Counted from the first letter of the stretch, positions 24,956 through 34,045 are shown. The stretch: DNA of 64,000 nt from Flavobacterium jumunjinense (GCF_021650975.2 NZ_CP091285.1:4340001-4404000), one strand, 5' to 3'. The notes: generated by a model from the sequence alone, not told the origin. Numbers and translations are program-made.

Positions 24956-25028
24956 TATTTGATGAGTTTTGATTGAATCAGGTTGCTAATATGATGTTTG
25001 AAAGCTCGTTGATTTTCATTCGTTTCTA

Positions 25029-25058
25029 CAAATTTAAAACTATTCTCTTCAAACCCAA
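25029..25058 (-). promoter_or_regulatory. Promoter of the HD/XAC2610 operon (minus strand)
   Basis: On the minus strand TTG (25058-25056), 19 bases, then TAAATTTG (25036-25029). Confidence 0.7.
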
Positions 25059-25199
25059 AACATATTTAAAAGTCTCCTTTACCAATTTCTAAACTATTCC
25101 TCTTTTCGTGTGCTATATGAAACATAGCGCATAAAACGATGGGTTAGAATTATTTTCGTGTGAAATGCAACTTACAAATTATCTAGTATTTGCTTCCTT

Positions 25200-26675
25200 T
25201 TATTTGTCTTTTTTATTTATACAACGTCCTCGTGGTTCATTTCCTTCATGGAGTACAATTTCGGAATGCAGAAATGTTGCTGCTGCTGCTGATTCTTTAA
25301 CTTTGGTAGCACTGCGTTCTAACATTTCTGATTCAAAGTCTGTTAGCATACTTTTTCGTATTCCTAGTTCTCTCCATTCTGATAAAGGTTTACATCCTTT
25401 TGAGATTCCACGAGCCAATGCTAATGCATCTAACAATGCTTGATTCGCACCTTGTCCTTTAAAGGGGCTCATTGGGTGCGCGGCATCTCCAATTAATGTT
25501 ACTTGTTCTCCTTTTTCTAACAATTCTGGTCTGAGTAACTCACGATCATACACAGGATATCCAGAAATTTGAGCTTCTAGGGTTGCTTTCAAAATTTGAG
25601 GAATCGGTTCATGCCATTGGGTTCTACAACAGGCTTCTTCTTTAAGGGCTTGCGTTCCTCGATTACTTAATGTTTTTGCTTCCTCTTCTGGCATTGGGAA
25701 GCTTAGTTGCCACATTATCGAATCGGAAGTATAAGGCATCATGTAGATTCGCTCATTACCATTAGCTGTTTGAAAAACTGTAGCCGAATCGAGCAAAGCA
25801 TTATTCAGTCCTTCAAGAGCATCTAATGGACAAATTCCTAATATTACGATACAACCTAAGTAACGTAAAGGAGTAATATCTTCTCCAATCAACAACTTGC
25901 GCACCGAACTACGAATTCCGTCTGCACCAACCACAAGATCGGCTTTACATTGTTTTATTTCTCCGTTTACTTGGAAATTGAGAGCAACACTCTTATCGTC
26001 ATTTGTTTTAAAATCGATTAACTGATATCCCCAATGTACCGCATCATGTCCTCCAAGTTGTTCTAAGAGTGCTAATCGTAATGATTGTCTTGCGATATGC
26101 ACATTTGTGCGTTTTGGAGTTGTTTGTGTTTCTGACTGCATCCACTTTCGCATTCCCCATTCGCCAATTACTTTCCCCTCTGTAGTATGAACTAAATGGC
26201 GTGTTGAAATTACTCCTTCTTCTAATGAAAAAAGTCCGAAACCTTCTATAGCTTTACTCGCTTGTTGTAAAGTGAGTCCATAACCTTGAGATCGTGCATC
26301 GAAACTAGTATCGCGCTCATAAAGTGTGAAAGGAATTCCACGGTGCAAACAAGCCACAGCAAGAGCCACTCCTCCAATTCCTCCTCCAATAATTGCTACA
26401 TGTGGATAGTTTTCTTTATCTGCTATAGGATGTAGTATAGCAGGAAGTAATCCAGATCCTGAACAGTTTGGACATGTATAGGGTTGACTTTTTGGAGGGA
26501 TTGGAGCTACTCCTTCTCCATTTGTTTTTTCAAATTGATCGAGTGCAATTTGATACTGGAGTCGGACTTTTTTACGAATTCTCCGCTTTTTTTTTCCTTG
26601 TCCTTGACACTCCTGACAAATAGTCCAGCTTGAAACTAGATTTTTTATCATTTTCGCTTCTTCTTTGTTTGACAT
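25200..26675 (-). CDS. FAD-dependent monooxygenase with N-terminal DnaJ-type zinc finger
   Basis: 491 residues. Residues 20-27 (CQECQGQG) and 68-75 (CPNCSGSG) form a CxxCxGxG pair like half of a DnaJ zinc-finger, with a basic helix between. The rest is a PHBH/UbiH-type flavoprotein: GGGIGG (97-102) FAD-binding, YERD, VVGADGIRSSVR (DG motif) and LIGDAAHPMSPFKGQG (GD motif). It should hydroxylate an aromatic or polycyclic substrate with NAD(P)H and O2. The zinc finger is unusual in this family. It is the last gene of a minus-strand block that runs from 32048; the acetyltransferase gene is 54 bp upstream. Confidence 0.85.
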   Translation of the reverse strand: MSNKEEAKMIKNLVSSWTICQECQGQGKKKRRIRKKVRLQYQIALDQFEKTNGEGVAPIPPKSQPYTCPNCSGSGLLPAILHPIADKENYPHVAIIGGGIGGVALAVACLHRGIPFTLYERDTSFDARSQGYGLTLQQASKAIEGFGLFSLEEGVISTRHLVHTTEGKVIGEWGMRKWMQSETQTTPKRTNVHIARQSLRLALLEQLGGHDAVHWGYQLIDFKTNDDKSVALNFQVNGEIKQCKADLVVGADGIRSSVRKLLIGEDITPLRYLGCIVILGICPLDALEGLNNALLDSATVFQTANGNERIYMMPYTSDSIMWQLSFPMPEEEAKTLSNRGTQALKEEACCRTQWHEPIPQILKATLEAQISGYPVYDRELLRPELLEKGEQVTLIGDAAHPMSPFKGQGANQALLDALALARGISKGCKPLSEWRELGIRKSMLTDFESEMLERSATKVKESAAAATFLHSEIVLHEGNEPRGRCINKKDK

Positions 26676-26729
26676 GATACTATTGAGACGCTATTTTTGA
26701 TGAACGAGTTTTGAATTCTTCTATTCCTA

Positions 26730-27248
26730 TTAGTTTTTCTTCAACACTTTTTCATAGGCTTTTCTAGGGCTTCCTCTAAAATATACTTCACCACAATAAA
26801 CATAACCTTGTTTTTCGAAGAGATGCATCATTGCATCGTTATCGAAATTAGTATCGGCTTTTATACTGTAGATATTGTTTTCTAGCGCCAACGTTTCTAT
26901 GCTTGTCATCATTATTTTAGCCAAACCCTTTCCTAAATAATCTTGTGAAATGGCTACACGATGAAACACGACAAAATCATTGTTTGTGAGCCACTTCCCT
27001 ACTATTTTTTCATATTCAGGTTCGTCGTTTATTAGAATAGCAGAATAGCCCACAATAGTTTCGCTATGCACTAAAACATAGCCTTGTTCTTTTTCAATAT
27101 CATTTTGTATGATTTCTGGATTAGGATAACCATCTTGCCATTGATTACTTCCGTCTTCTTTTCTTCTTTGAATGGCTTGTTGTAGTATTGTCCAAATTAA
27201 AGGAATTTCTGAAAGTTTGGCTTTTCTAAATTTATATGAGTGTTGCAT
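26730..27248 (-). CDS. GNAT family N-acetyltransferase
   Basis: 172 residues with the GNAT layout: an N-terminal strand YKFRKAKLSEIPLIWTIL, core strands EKEQGYVLVHSETIVGYSAIL, the acetyl-CoA loop VAISQDYLGKGLAKIMMTSIE (motif A), and the C-terminal NIYSIKADTNFDNDAMMHLFEKQGYVYCGEVYF. The acetyl acceptor (small molecule or protein) cannot be told. It lies between the FAD monooxygenase and a YARHG protein in a same-strand block. Confidence 0.85.
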   Translation of the reverse strand: MQHSYKFRKAKLSEIPLIWTILQQAIQRRKEDGSNQWQDGYPNPEIIQNDIEKEQGYVLVHSETIVGYSAILINDEPEYEKIVGKWLTNNDFVVFHRVAISQDYLGKGLAKIMMTSIETLALENNIYSIKADTNFDNDAMMHLFEKQGYVYCGEVYFRGSPRKAYEKVLKKN

Positions 27249-27283
27249 TGTGTATGAGTGTGTGTTTTATATAATTAGTTCTA

Positions 27284-28018
27284 TTAACCTGCTCCATTAA
27301 AACGATCGAAAACAATTCCGTTTTCGGTTATTTTGAAAACAAACCAAATTTGATATTCATTTTCTGACATGAAATCGGAATAGCCATCATCAAAATCCCC
27401 GAAAATTTCTGAATGACTATACATTCCTGAAGTTAAGATTAATTCATCGTATTTAAAAAGCAGCTCATATTTAGAAACATTATCTCCGTTATCGATTGTT
27501 ACTTTATATAATCCGCTGTTTTTATTCCAATTTATATTTTTTAAATCGATATGGTCTAAACATACTTTTAAATCGGATTCAAGGCTTTCAAAATATTCTT
27601 CTTTTATAATTTCGTGTAAATATTTAGCAATAACTCCGTTGTTTTTATCATTAAACGCTTTCTTTAATTCGGCTAAATCTTTTAGGGCTTTATTTCGCTT
27701 TTCTAATTCTTTTTCTTCAAGCTTTTTTATTAAACTACTATTCTCATTCTCTATTGCTGTTAATACTATAGTTGCATTGGATTGGACTGGCTTATACCAA
27801 TCTTGATTTTCAAAATAGCGTGCATACTTAGACGTTGAAAACACATAGCCTTTTCTAGCTGATATTTCATTACGTAGCAATGCCAATTCTTCTACACTTT
27901 TGCCTTTTAGTTGACTTTCTTTTAGTAGTTGTGTGCTACATGTGCTACAGTTTTCTATTGTTTGCGAAAATACTATTGTACTTAGCAATAGCATATAAAT
28001 AGTGAGTGTTTTTATCAT
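27284..28018 (-). CDS. Exported YARHG-domain protein
   Basis: 244 residues. Signal peptide MIKTLTIYMLLLSTIVFSQ, then a Cys pair (CSTC). Residues about 33-77 are a YARHG domain: LKGKSVEELALLRNEISARKGYVFSTSKYARYFENQDWYKP, with the typical RNEIxARxGY core. It continues into a helix and beta-rich C-terminal half with no known domain (LYKVTIDNGDNVSKYELLFK). YARHG domains are extracellular and probably bind cell wall or peptides. The start overlaps the stop of the upstream small membrane protein (28015) by 4 bases, i.e. coupled translation. Confidence 0.8.
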   Translation of the reverse strand: MIKTLTIYMLLLSTIVFSQTIENCSTCSTQLLKESQLKGKSVEELALLRNEISARKGYVFSTSKYARYFENQDWYKPVQSNATIVLTAIENENSSLIKKLEEKELEKRNKALKDLAELKKAFNDKNNGVIAKYLHEIIKEEYFESLESDLKVCLDHIDLKNINWNKNSGLYKVTIDNGDNVSKYELLFKYDELILTSGMYSHSEIFGDFDDGYSDFMSENEYQIWFVFKITENGIVFDRFNGAG

Positions 28019-28308
28019 TGTTGTTTTTTGTTGTTTATGTATTGTTTAATAATTGAGAGTAAACTTATACTGATTGCATATATATAAAGTAGTGTGAAAC
28101 CATTTTTTCTAAAATTGCGAATTATTAATACCGTTAAAAAACAAGACAACCCTACTAAAAATATAAGCATTAAATACCGAATCAGTTGCTTTTTATTTTT
28201 ATAAAAATCGAATTTAATAAATAGGCAAACGTTTATGAATGATATAAAAAACAAAAAAAATAAAGCACGTACTAACAAAAAACCTATTCCAAAATCTATT
28301 CCTGTCAT
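28015..28308 (-). CDS. Small membrane protein, unknown
   Basis: 97 residues with three hydrophobic segments (about 8-30, 42-62 and 68-88). It reads MTGIDFGIGFLLVRALFFLFFISFINV and then LMLIFLVGLSCFLTVLIIRNF and LLYIYAISISLLSIIKQYI. It is not recognised. The stop overlaps the start of the YARHG gene by 4 bases, and the gene upstream ends 12 bp away, so it belongs to the minus-strand block. Confidence 0.65.
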   Translation of the reverse strand: MTGIDFGIGFLLVRALFFLFFISFINVCLFIKFDFYKNKKQLIRYLMLIFLVGLSCFLTVLIIRNFRKNGFTLLYIYAISISLLSIIKQYINNKKQQ

Positions 28309-28320
28309 CTTATTATATTA

Positions 28321-28719
28321 CTATTTTTCAATAATCTCAGATTTAAAAAACACAAACATTTTGGCTTCCTTAGCTATCTCTTCAGAATTTAATAAATCAT
28401 CTGGTATTCGTTTATCTTTCTCAAAATAACCTGTCACTTTTAACAACTGTTTTCCTGGATAAAAATCTTCTAAATAATTGGTGTTTTTATCTGCTGGTTC
28501 AATATAAAAACAATGTGCAATTAAATTGTTATCACTGTATTTCTTATAGTCCTCTTTTGTTATCCAATTCGGACATTCGCAACCCCAAATGATGTACTCT
28601 AATTCTATAGTAATGTGTTTCTCGCTAGATGCTATAGCAAATTCATTATTTTTATTTTCCTTTTGGAGTGTAAAACCATTGAAAATAAATATCCAAAAAA
28701 CTGATATTAAAAAATTCAT
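28321..28719 (-). CDS. Exported hypothetical protein with CECP motif
   Basis: 132 residues. An N-terminal hydrophobic segment (MNFLISVFWIFIFNGFTL) would be a signal peptide or anchor. The mature part includes YIIWGCECPNWITKEDYKKY, with CxC like that in Bacteroidota small exported proteins, then NNLIAHCFYIEPAD and VTGYFEKDKRIPDDLL. It is not recognised beyond this. Three conserved Cys suggest a disulfide or metal site. It is 3 bp from its upstream neighbour. Confidence 0.6.
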   Translation of the reverse strand: MNFLISVFWIFIFNGFTLQKENKNNEFAIASSEKHITIELEYIIWGCECPNWITKEDYKKYSDNNLIAHCFYIEPADKNTNYLEDFYPGKQLLKVTGYFEKDKRIPDDLLNSEEIAKEAKMFVFFKSEIIEK

Positions 28720-28722
28720 AGT

Positions 28723-29298
28723 CTATTTATTATATTTTGTTATTTTTCCTTTTTTATTTATAAAATAACTATTCATTAAGGTATCGGTTGTGGTTACTGC
28801 TTCGATAAAATCATAGCCGTCTTTCAAATATCCGTCTTCTCCTACTAATGAATCGTGTACATATTCTGTAAATGTAATTGTTTCAATTTGAGTTGTTGTT
28901 TTAAACTCATATTCTTTCCAAGAGTGTTTAGGAATAGACAAATCATGATCACAATTTTGTCCGATTTCTAAATAATCTACTTGCTTTTTGTCCCAATAAG
29001 TCGCTAATTCATAACTCAAACACGTTGGACTTGTAATTGAAAAAACAGCATAACTCAAAGTATCGTTTATAGCGTTATATGTATCTATTTTATATTGAAC
29101 GTCATACTGATTCATTTCTTTGTTTTTAATATTCGCTATAGTTATTAGCCAATTTGGATAGTGTGATTGTTCTTCAAAATTGTTTGTTTGTTCTTCGTTT
29201 TCTATAATTGCTGACAAACTTAATGCTTCATTATTTGATGATTTAGAAATAGTACAACTAATGAATTGAAATAGAACAAATATTATTAAATGTTTCAT
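28723..29298 (-). CDS. Lipoprotein of unknown function
   Basis: 191 residues. MKHLIIFVLFQFISC is a lipoprotein signal (Cys15). The mature protein is mostly beta and acidic, e.g. EQSHYPNWLITIANIKNKE, DTLSYAVFSITSPTCLSYELATYW, CDHDLSIPKHSWKEYEF. It looks like a beta-sandwich of the FixG or DUF-type lipoproteins, but no family is assigned. Two bases separate it from the upstream gene and three from the downstream gene. Confidence 0.6.
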   Translation of the reverse strand: MKHLIIFVLFQFISCTISKSSNNEALSLSAIIENEEQTNNFEEQSHYPNWLITIANIKNKEMNQYDVQYKIDTYNAINDTLSYAVFSITSPTCLSYELATYWDKKQVDYLEIGQNCDHDLSIPKHSWKEYEFKTTTQIETITFTEYVHDSLVGEDGYLKDGYDFIEAVTTTDTLMNSYFINKKGKITKYNK

Positions 29299-29300
29299 TT

Positions 29301-29642
29301 TTATAAATTTTTATAAAAGATATTCTTTACCACTATAAATTGAGCTATCAATAAAGGAAAAACATGTAAAAATCCCATTATTACATCATTAGTAATTAGC
29401 GCAATACTCCAAAATAACCATAGAAAAACAGAAAGAAAACTCAATATCTTTGCTGTATTTTTATATTTTATAAGAATTGATATTGTAGTTAAAACTCCAC
29501 ATAATAATAAGAAAAATGTATCTATTAGTTTGGTTATTCCTTGATAGCAAGAACCTCCTCCTTCATTTAGTACTTGAGGAAAACTAAAATAAGAGAATAT
29601 AACAATTACTACTATTAGAAAGATTTTCTTGTTGTTGTTCAT
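29301..29642 (-). CDS. Small membrane protein, unknown
   Basis: 113 residues with four hydrophobic segments: IFLIVVIVIFSYFSFPQ, IDTFFLLLCGVLTTISILI, ILSFLSVFLWLFWSIALI and GFLHVFPLLIAQFIVV. Between the first two is GGGSCYQG. It is not recognised. It belongs to the tightly packed minus-strand block (3 bp and 2 bp to the neighbours). Confidence 0.6.
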   Translation of the reverse strand: MNNNKKIFLIVVIVIFSYFSFPQVLNEGGGSCYQGITKLIDTFFLLLCGVLTTISILIKYKNTAKILSFLSVFLWLFWSIALITNDVIMGFLHVFPLLIAQFIVVKNIFYKNL

Positions 29643-29645
29643 TTA

Positions 29646-30386
29646 TTAAGGCTCAAATTCATTCAATTCTTTAAGTATTCTTATTTTTTCTTCAAACAAG
29701 GTACTATCAATATTCAAATCGACTTTCATTTCTGAAAACTCTTTCAAAAACTTTTCTTTATTAGATTCTCCTTCAATATATTGCAAACTAAATTTTGCTT
29801 GTTTCATTGATAATTCAATACCTTCATTTTGAAACTTCTCCCAAGCCAACAAATGTTTTTTAAAATTCGTTGTACCGTTTACTTTGTCCAAATAAAACAA
29901 AGCTTCTAAAGCATCATATTGATCAAAAGGTAGCTCTGGTTTTTCTAAATAATAATTTAAATAATCTTCTAAATATCGAATTGATTTTTCATTATTAAAG
30001 AAAGCTAAAACAAGAGCATAAATATGTCCCACACAACACTCTTCACTCTTCAAAAAATGAGTTCCTATAATATCAATTTGCTCGTCAAATCCTTTTACAG
30101 CAGAAAAATAGGCTCCTACTAATCTTGTTCTCCAATTAAAGTCACCTAATAGTTGTAAAGTAATTTCAGGAGTAATCTCTTTCTTTATTTTTTTTATTTC
30201 TTCAACCCATGAAAGATCATAATATCTATCTATAGTCATATAAAAAGGAACTGCCCATTTTTTTATAAAATCGTCTTCTAATTCTTTCGAATTAACATGT
30301 GAAACCAATTCATCAAAGGGTGAATGATTTATTACTGTTGCTCCAGCAGAGTGAAGTTTTAATCTTTCTTCCGTTTTTTTATCCAT
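29646..30386 (-). CDS. DUF6000-like cytosolic protein
   Basis: 246 residues, soluble, all-helical. The stretch KWAVPFYMTIDRYYDLSW, then LLGDFNWRTRLVGAYFSAVKGFDEQIDIIGTHFLKSEECCVGHIYALVLAFF and YLNYYLEKPELPFDQYDALEALFYLDKVNGTTN matches my recollection of DUF6000 (helical-repeat proteins). The family is of unknown function and often found as orphan or immunity-like gene. It is 3 bp from the next gene and 14 bp from the previous one. Confidence 0.7.
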   Translation of the reverse strand: MDKKTEERLKLHSAGATVINHSPFDELVSHVNSKELEDDFIKKWAVPFYMTIDRYYDLSWVEEIKKIKKEITPEITLQLLGDFNWRTRLVGAYFSAVKGFDEQIDIIGTHFLKSEECCVGHIYALVLAFFNNEKSIRYLEDYLNYYLEKPELPFDQYDALEALFYLDKVNGTTNFKKHLLAWEKFQNEGIELSMKQAKFSLQYIEGESNKEKFLKEFSEMKVDLNIDSTLFEEKIRILKELNEFEP

Positions 30387-30400
30387 AACTTTTAAATGTA

Positions 30401-31042
30401 TTAATCTATCATCATTCCTTTATTTACAAGTCTCATCGTAGTATATTCCGATTCAAAAACTACATTTTTTTTGTATTCGAAAGTAGTTATTCTTTTTTCA
30501 TGTAATTTAATTTCGGTAATAATGGGTTTCTTCTCAACTGTATTCTCTAATAAAATAATGGTTGAATCATTTTTCCAAAAAGCTTCTTCAACCCATTGCG
30601 ATGGTCCTTTGAAATCAATTCTATTCACTGTTTTATTCTTAATATCTACCCAATTAATTTCTTGATCTGGAGAAAACATCACGCCTTTATCATCGTCAAT
30701 AGACCAATTATAACTATCAAAATCGATATAGGATTGCTTGTCTTTATTGAATACTAAAAAATCTTTATAGATTGTATCGAACTCTTTATCGAAAAGACCG
30801 TATACGTTTCCTTTGCTTAAAATTAGTGTATCTGCTCTTGAAAAAACAAATTGCTCAATTGAAAAACTAGTATCTTTAGTATTATAATAATTTACCCATT
30901 CTTTTAAGACACTATTTTCATCTAGATTTAAAGTTGTTTTTAAACTCGTCTCCGTTTTAATAGGATTACTTTCTTTTTGTTTCTTTTTTGAACATGACGA
31001 AAGTAAAATTAATAGACAAAAGATGAAGAGTGCTTTTTTCAT
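30401..31042 (-). CDS. Lipoprotein of unknown function
   Basis: 213 residues. MKKALFIFCLLILLSSC is a lipoprotein signal (Cys17), followed by a Lys-rich linker. The mature domain is beta-rich (FSIEQFVFSRADTLILSKGNVYGLFDKEFD, YIDFDSYNWSIDDDKGVMFSPDQEINWVDIKNKTV) with no recognised motif. It is 10 bp downstream of the methyltransferase-like gene in the same block. Confidence 0.6.
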   Translation of the reverse strand: MKKALFIFCLLILLSSCSKKKQKESNPIKTETSLKTTLNLDENSVLKEWVNYYNTKDTSFSIEQFVFSRADTLILSKGNVYGLFDKEFDTIYKDFLVFNKDKQSYIDFDSYNWSIDDDKGVMFSPDQEINWVDIKNKTVNRIDFKGPSQWVEEAFWKNDSTIILLENTVEKKPIITEIKLHEKRITTFEYKKNVVFESEYTTMRLVNKGMMID

Positions 31043-31052
31043 AAATTTATAA

Positions 31053-32048
31053 TTATGCCATACTACATTTCAATTCTATTTCTGGTGCTATGAAATAGGT
31101 GAAAATTATCTCTTTTTTGTCTAATGGTTGTTCCAATACTATTTCAAGAGGTATCGTTAATGAAGATTCATTTCTATACAACCAAATATCATCATAGACA
31201 TGCACTTTGGTATCGATTATCATTTTTTCGCAATTCGTATTTAATGACGTTAAATCGACTTTCACTTCTGGTAATTGTGAAGGAATGTTTCCTGAATTTG
31301 AAAATGAGGCTACCGATTCGCGTACATCTAGAATACTATCTCCGTCATATTCTTTATAATCGGTACTATTTTCTACTTTGTCTAAAAATGACAAATGCAG
31401 TATGACATTTTCCGGAAGTAATGTTATGTTTGCATTGAACTGAGGAAGCAAATTAAATAAAATAGGCACATAGCATTCTCGATACAATAATGCATCTAAG
31501 GTTTCACTTATTAGTATATGAAAGGAATCTGAATTTGGTACTTGAAATGTGACTGCATCAGCGGTATAAAATTCATTAACATAGTTAGATAATTTTAAAC
31601 CTTCAATTAATTTCTTAGCCGATTTCACTGAGTTTTTATTGATTTCTAACAATGAAAACTGTATTTCTTCTGGTTGAAACAAAGGTGCTATTAAAGTAAC
31701 AAAAGGAGCATACGGTCCGCATCCTGCATAGAATATTTTTATTAATTCTCCTGGATGTGCTTTTTGTTTTTCTTTAATTGCTGATACAATTGCTTTTAAA
31801 AACTTAATCGTTCTTTTATAATCTAATAAGCATTGTGCTGCAAAGTTTAACCCTAGTGCTTTTCCTCTAGCTGTCGGAATAGCTGCCATATGCTCAATGA
31901 CAAAATCGCTTCCTGTAATTTCAGTGATTTGTTGAAAATAACCATGAATTTCGTCTAGGCTTTTTACGGCTTCAACCTCATCGATTGCATTTTCAAATAT
32001 AGAAGAAGTAAGTTTTTGAATTGCATTATTAATTATTTTTTCATCCAT
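31053..32048 (-). CDS. Class I SAM-dependent methyltransferase-like protein
   Basis: 331 residues. A helical N-terminus (1-100) is followed by a Rossmann-type SAM-binding fold: IKIFYAGCGPYAPF (motif I, 104-116), EIQFSLLEINKNSVKSAKKLI (acidic residue for the ribose), and VNEFYTADAVTFQVPNSDSFHILISETLDALL (motifs II-III). The C-terminal half is a beta domain. The spacing resembles protein-arginine methyltransferases, but the substrate is unknown. It is the first gene of the minus-strand block. Confidence 0.75.
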   Translation of the reverse strand: MDEKIINNAIQKLTSSIFENAIDEVEAVKSLDEIHGYFQQITEITGSDFVIEHMAAIPTARGKALGLNFAAQCLLDYKRTIKFLKAIVSAIKEKQKAHPGELIKIFYAGCGPYAPFVTLIAPLFQPEEIQFSLLEINKNSVKSAKKLIEGLKLSNYVNEFYTADAVTFQVPNSDSFHILISETLDALLYRECYVPILFNLLPQFNANITLLPENVILHLSFLDKVENSTDYKEYDGDSILDVRESVASFSNSGNIPSQLPEVKVDLTSLNTNCEKMIIDTKVHVYDDIWLYRNESSLTIPLEIVLEQPLDKKEIIFTYFIAPEIELKCSMA

Positions 32049-32168
32049 TGTTTGTTTACTCTTTTTACTTTGTATTCGTTATTTATAAATATAACTTATC
32101 TTTTTCTATAGCATTACTTTTATCGTTTAACTGTTCGTCTTTTTGATAAAATGTTACTTTTGAGCCAC

Positions 32169-32891
32169 TTATTTCGTTCTCGTTCTCTTCTTCATTTTAA
32201 ATATTCTATCGTTAAAATAAACAATTAACTCCTCTACAAAAGACATTGGGTTTTCGTAAGTGGTGAGTACTTTATAAGTATGCCGCTCTACTAATTCTTT
32301 AAGTTGTTTTTCTAAACGTGCTATTTCTTTTTTCAAATAACTATACTTATCAATAATAGGATTTAGAGTGACGGCAACATTACTTAAATTAATCGCTGTA
32401 TTTCCATTAAAAATATGTGCATGAAAAGCTTGAAGCTCTTCTAAAGTTCCTGTTTTATAAATTTGAATCAGTTTTGACGTAATTTCGGTAGCAATGTCTT
32501 GCGAATCTTCTTGCATTGAAAATTTATCTGGATGCACATGTACCATTGCTTCTTTATACAGTCGTTTTTTCTCCTGTATATCTGATACACTCTCTAGTAT
32601 AGTAGCTGTTTTATTTATAGTAACTAAGCCTACTGGAGCACTATAGTTCTTACCTTTTTTCTTTTGCTCTAAGCGTTTTTCTTTCTTTACCGCTTTCTGC
32701 TCTTTGTATAACTGTGTTAGCTCTCTTTCTTCTACCAACAAATCTGCTATTTTGTTTCTTAAAGATTGCTCAAAAGGGAATAATAACTGTTCTGCATTGC
32801 TTATTTTAAGTTGCAAATCAGCAATTAAAGTTTCTAAATGTGTTAGTTCTTCGTTAGAATGTTGCTCTACTACAGTTGGCTCTGATGTCAT
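32169..32891 (-). CDS. J-domain protein with long coiled coil
   Basis: 240 residues. Coiled coil at about 12-82 (LETLIADLQLKISNAEQLLF, LVEERELTQLYKEQKAVKKEKRLEQKKKG). Then a J-domain-like segment with DIQEKKRLYKEAMVHVHPDKFS, including the HPD tripeptide at 120-122 that stimulates DnaK ATPase. A second helical part (EIARLEKQLKELVERHTYKVLTTYENPMSF) follows. It has no Gly/Phe or zinc-finger region, so it is a class III J protein. The -7 box TATTTTTG ends 4 bases before the start codon, suggesting a leaderless mRNA. Confidence 0.8.
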   Translation of the reverse strand: MTSEPTVVEQHSNEELTHLETLIADLQLKISNAEQLLFPFEQSLRNKIADLLVEERELTQLYKEQKAVKKEKRLEQKKKGKNYSAPVGLVTINKTATILESVSDIQEKKRLYKEAMVHVHPDKFSMQEDSQDIATEITSKLIQIYKTGTLEELQAFHAHIFNGNTAINLSNVAVTLNPIIDKYSYLKKEIARLEKQLKELVERHTYKVLTTYENPMSFVEELIVYFNDRIFKMKKRTRTK

Positions 32892-32895
32892 GCTA

Positions 32896-32903
32896 CAAAA
32901 ATA
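32896..32903 (-). promoter_or_regulatory. -7 element TATTTTTG adjacent to the start codon (minus strand)
   Basis: TAnnTTTG match ending 4 bases before the start codon at 32891; transcription would begin at or next to the ATG. Confidence 0.4.
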
Positions 32904-32965
32904 CTTAATTTAATAAATGAAATCTTTTCAATTATCAAAATAATCTATTACTCCTCTTTTTTTTT

Positions 32966-33544
32966 TTAAGGTATCAACCATTTTCTCCAAAAAGGTCTAT
33001 TATTTAAATACGTTTCAAAATGAGTTACAAACGAAATAAAAGTATCAGGTAATGGCACATTATTCTCTTTTGCAAAAACAATATATTTTTCTCTTGTAAA
33101 TTTCTTTAGTACTTTGTTTTTTAGATTAAAACTGAAATAATCAAACTTGGAGCTTTTGGAAAAATCATGATTAATTTCTGCATAAAGCATCGTATTTACA
33201 ATACTATACTTATTGACTACTATCGATGTTGCATTTTCCGAAGGTTGAAAATACGTATTTTCAAAATCTTCATTTTCTATGGTTTGTCCATAACCTATTG
33301 GAATACAATAATTATCTCCTAATCCTGTATCTTGCCAATAGGTAAATCTGAAAGAAAAAAGAAAAACAAAAAGGATTACAAATAGGCAACTCAAGAATTT
33401 CGTTTTTTGTTTCAATATCTTTTCTAACCAATTTTTACTTATAAAATAGTGCAATACATTCAAGATTAAAAAAATAAGCAAAGCATAAATAAATGCATAA
33501 ATTCCTGTTTTAAGAATAACAAAAACGAGTTCTAATAGTGCCAT
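32966..33544 (-). CDS. Membrane-anchored hypothetical protein
   Basis: 192 residues with two hydrophobic segments (about 6-28 and 48-68), then a soluble domain with RFTYWQDTGLGDNYCIPIGYGQTIENEDFENTYF and a C-terminal helix VPLPDTFISFVTHFETYL. It is not recognised. It lies 9 bp downstream of the gene at 33554 in a four-gene same-strand group beginning at 35216. Confidence 0.6.
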   Translation of the reverse strand: MALLELVFVILKTGIYAFIYALLIFLILNVLHYFISKNWLEKILKQKTKFLSCLFVILFVFLFSFRFTYWQDTGLGDNYCIPIGYGQTIENEDFENTYFQPSENATSIVVNKYSIVNTMLYAEINHDFSKSSKFDYFSFNLKNKVLKKFTREKYIVFAKENNVPLPDTFISFVTHFETYLNNRPFWRKWLIP

Positions 33545-33553
33545 TTGATGTTT

Positions 33554-34045
33554 TTAATTTGATGAATCAAAAAATTCCTTAGAATGATTATCTAACATGT
33601 TGTAAAATTCATTCAAAAATTCTTGACTTATTTCATCTGCTTCTATTCTATTTTTTATTCGAAGTAATTCAACTGTATTACTATTTATATTGCGTTTCAA
33701 ATCAAAAATAGTTGTTTTTTTATTTCTAATTTCAGAGAATAAATCTACTATTTTTTCTATTCTATGTTCTTTTATATACAATTCGGTTAACATTCCAAAA
33801 GAAATAACTTCTACCTCAAAAGTTAATTTATTAATAAGAAAACCAGGTGCTCCTGCCATTTCTGGTATTTTTCCAGCACTAGAATTGGATTTAAGAATTA
33901 TAAAATCAAAATAATAAGCATCACAAAACTCTTTACTAGCCTTAAAACCATACTTATAGCAAATTCGATCTATTTCATATAAATTCTCATTATTGGAATC
34001 AATATACTTTTGTGCTATTTCAATTATTTTTTTACTTATGTTCAT
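33554..34045 (-). CDS. Hypothetical cytosolic protein, YrhB/immunity-like
   Basis: 163 residues from the chosen ATG at 34045. A longer frame reaches 34078 but would overlap the upstream gene by 47 bases; ATG 34045 overlaps it by only 14. The middle reads DAYYFDFIILKSNSSAGKIPEMAGAPGFLINKLTFEVEVISFG. The GAPGFLINK...EVEVISFG segment recalls the YrhB/Imm35 fold seen in immunity proteins. This is a weak call. Translational coupling to the erythromycin-esterase-like gene is likely. Confidence 0.5.
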   Translation of the reverse strand: MNISKKIIEIAQKYIDSNNENLYEIDRICYKYGFKASKEFCDAYYFDFIILKSNSSAGKIPEMAGAPGFLINKLTFEVEVISFGMLTELYIKEHRIEKIVDLFSEIRNKKTTIFDLKRNINSNTVELLRIKNRIEADEISQEFLNEFYNMLDNHSKEFFDSSN

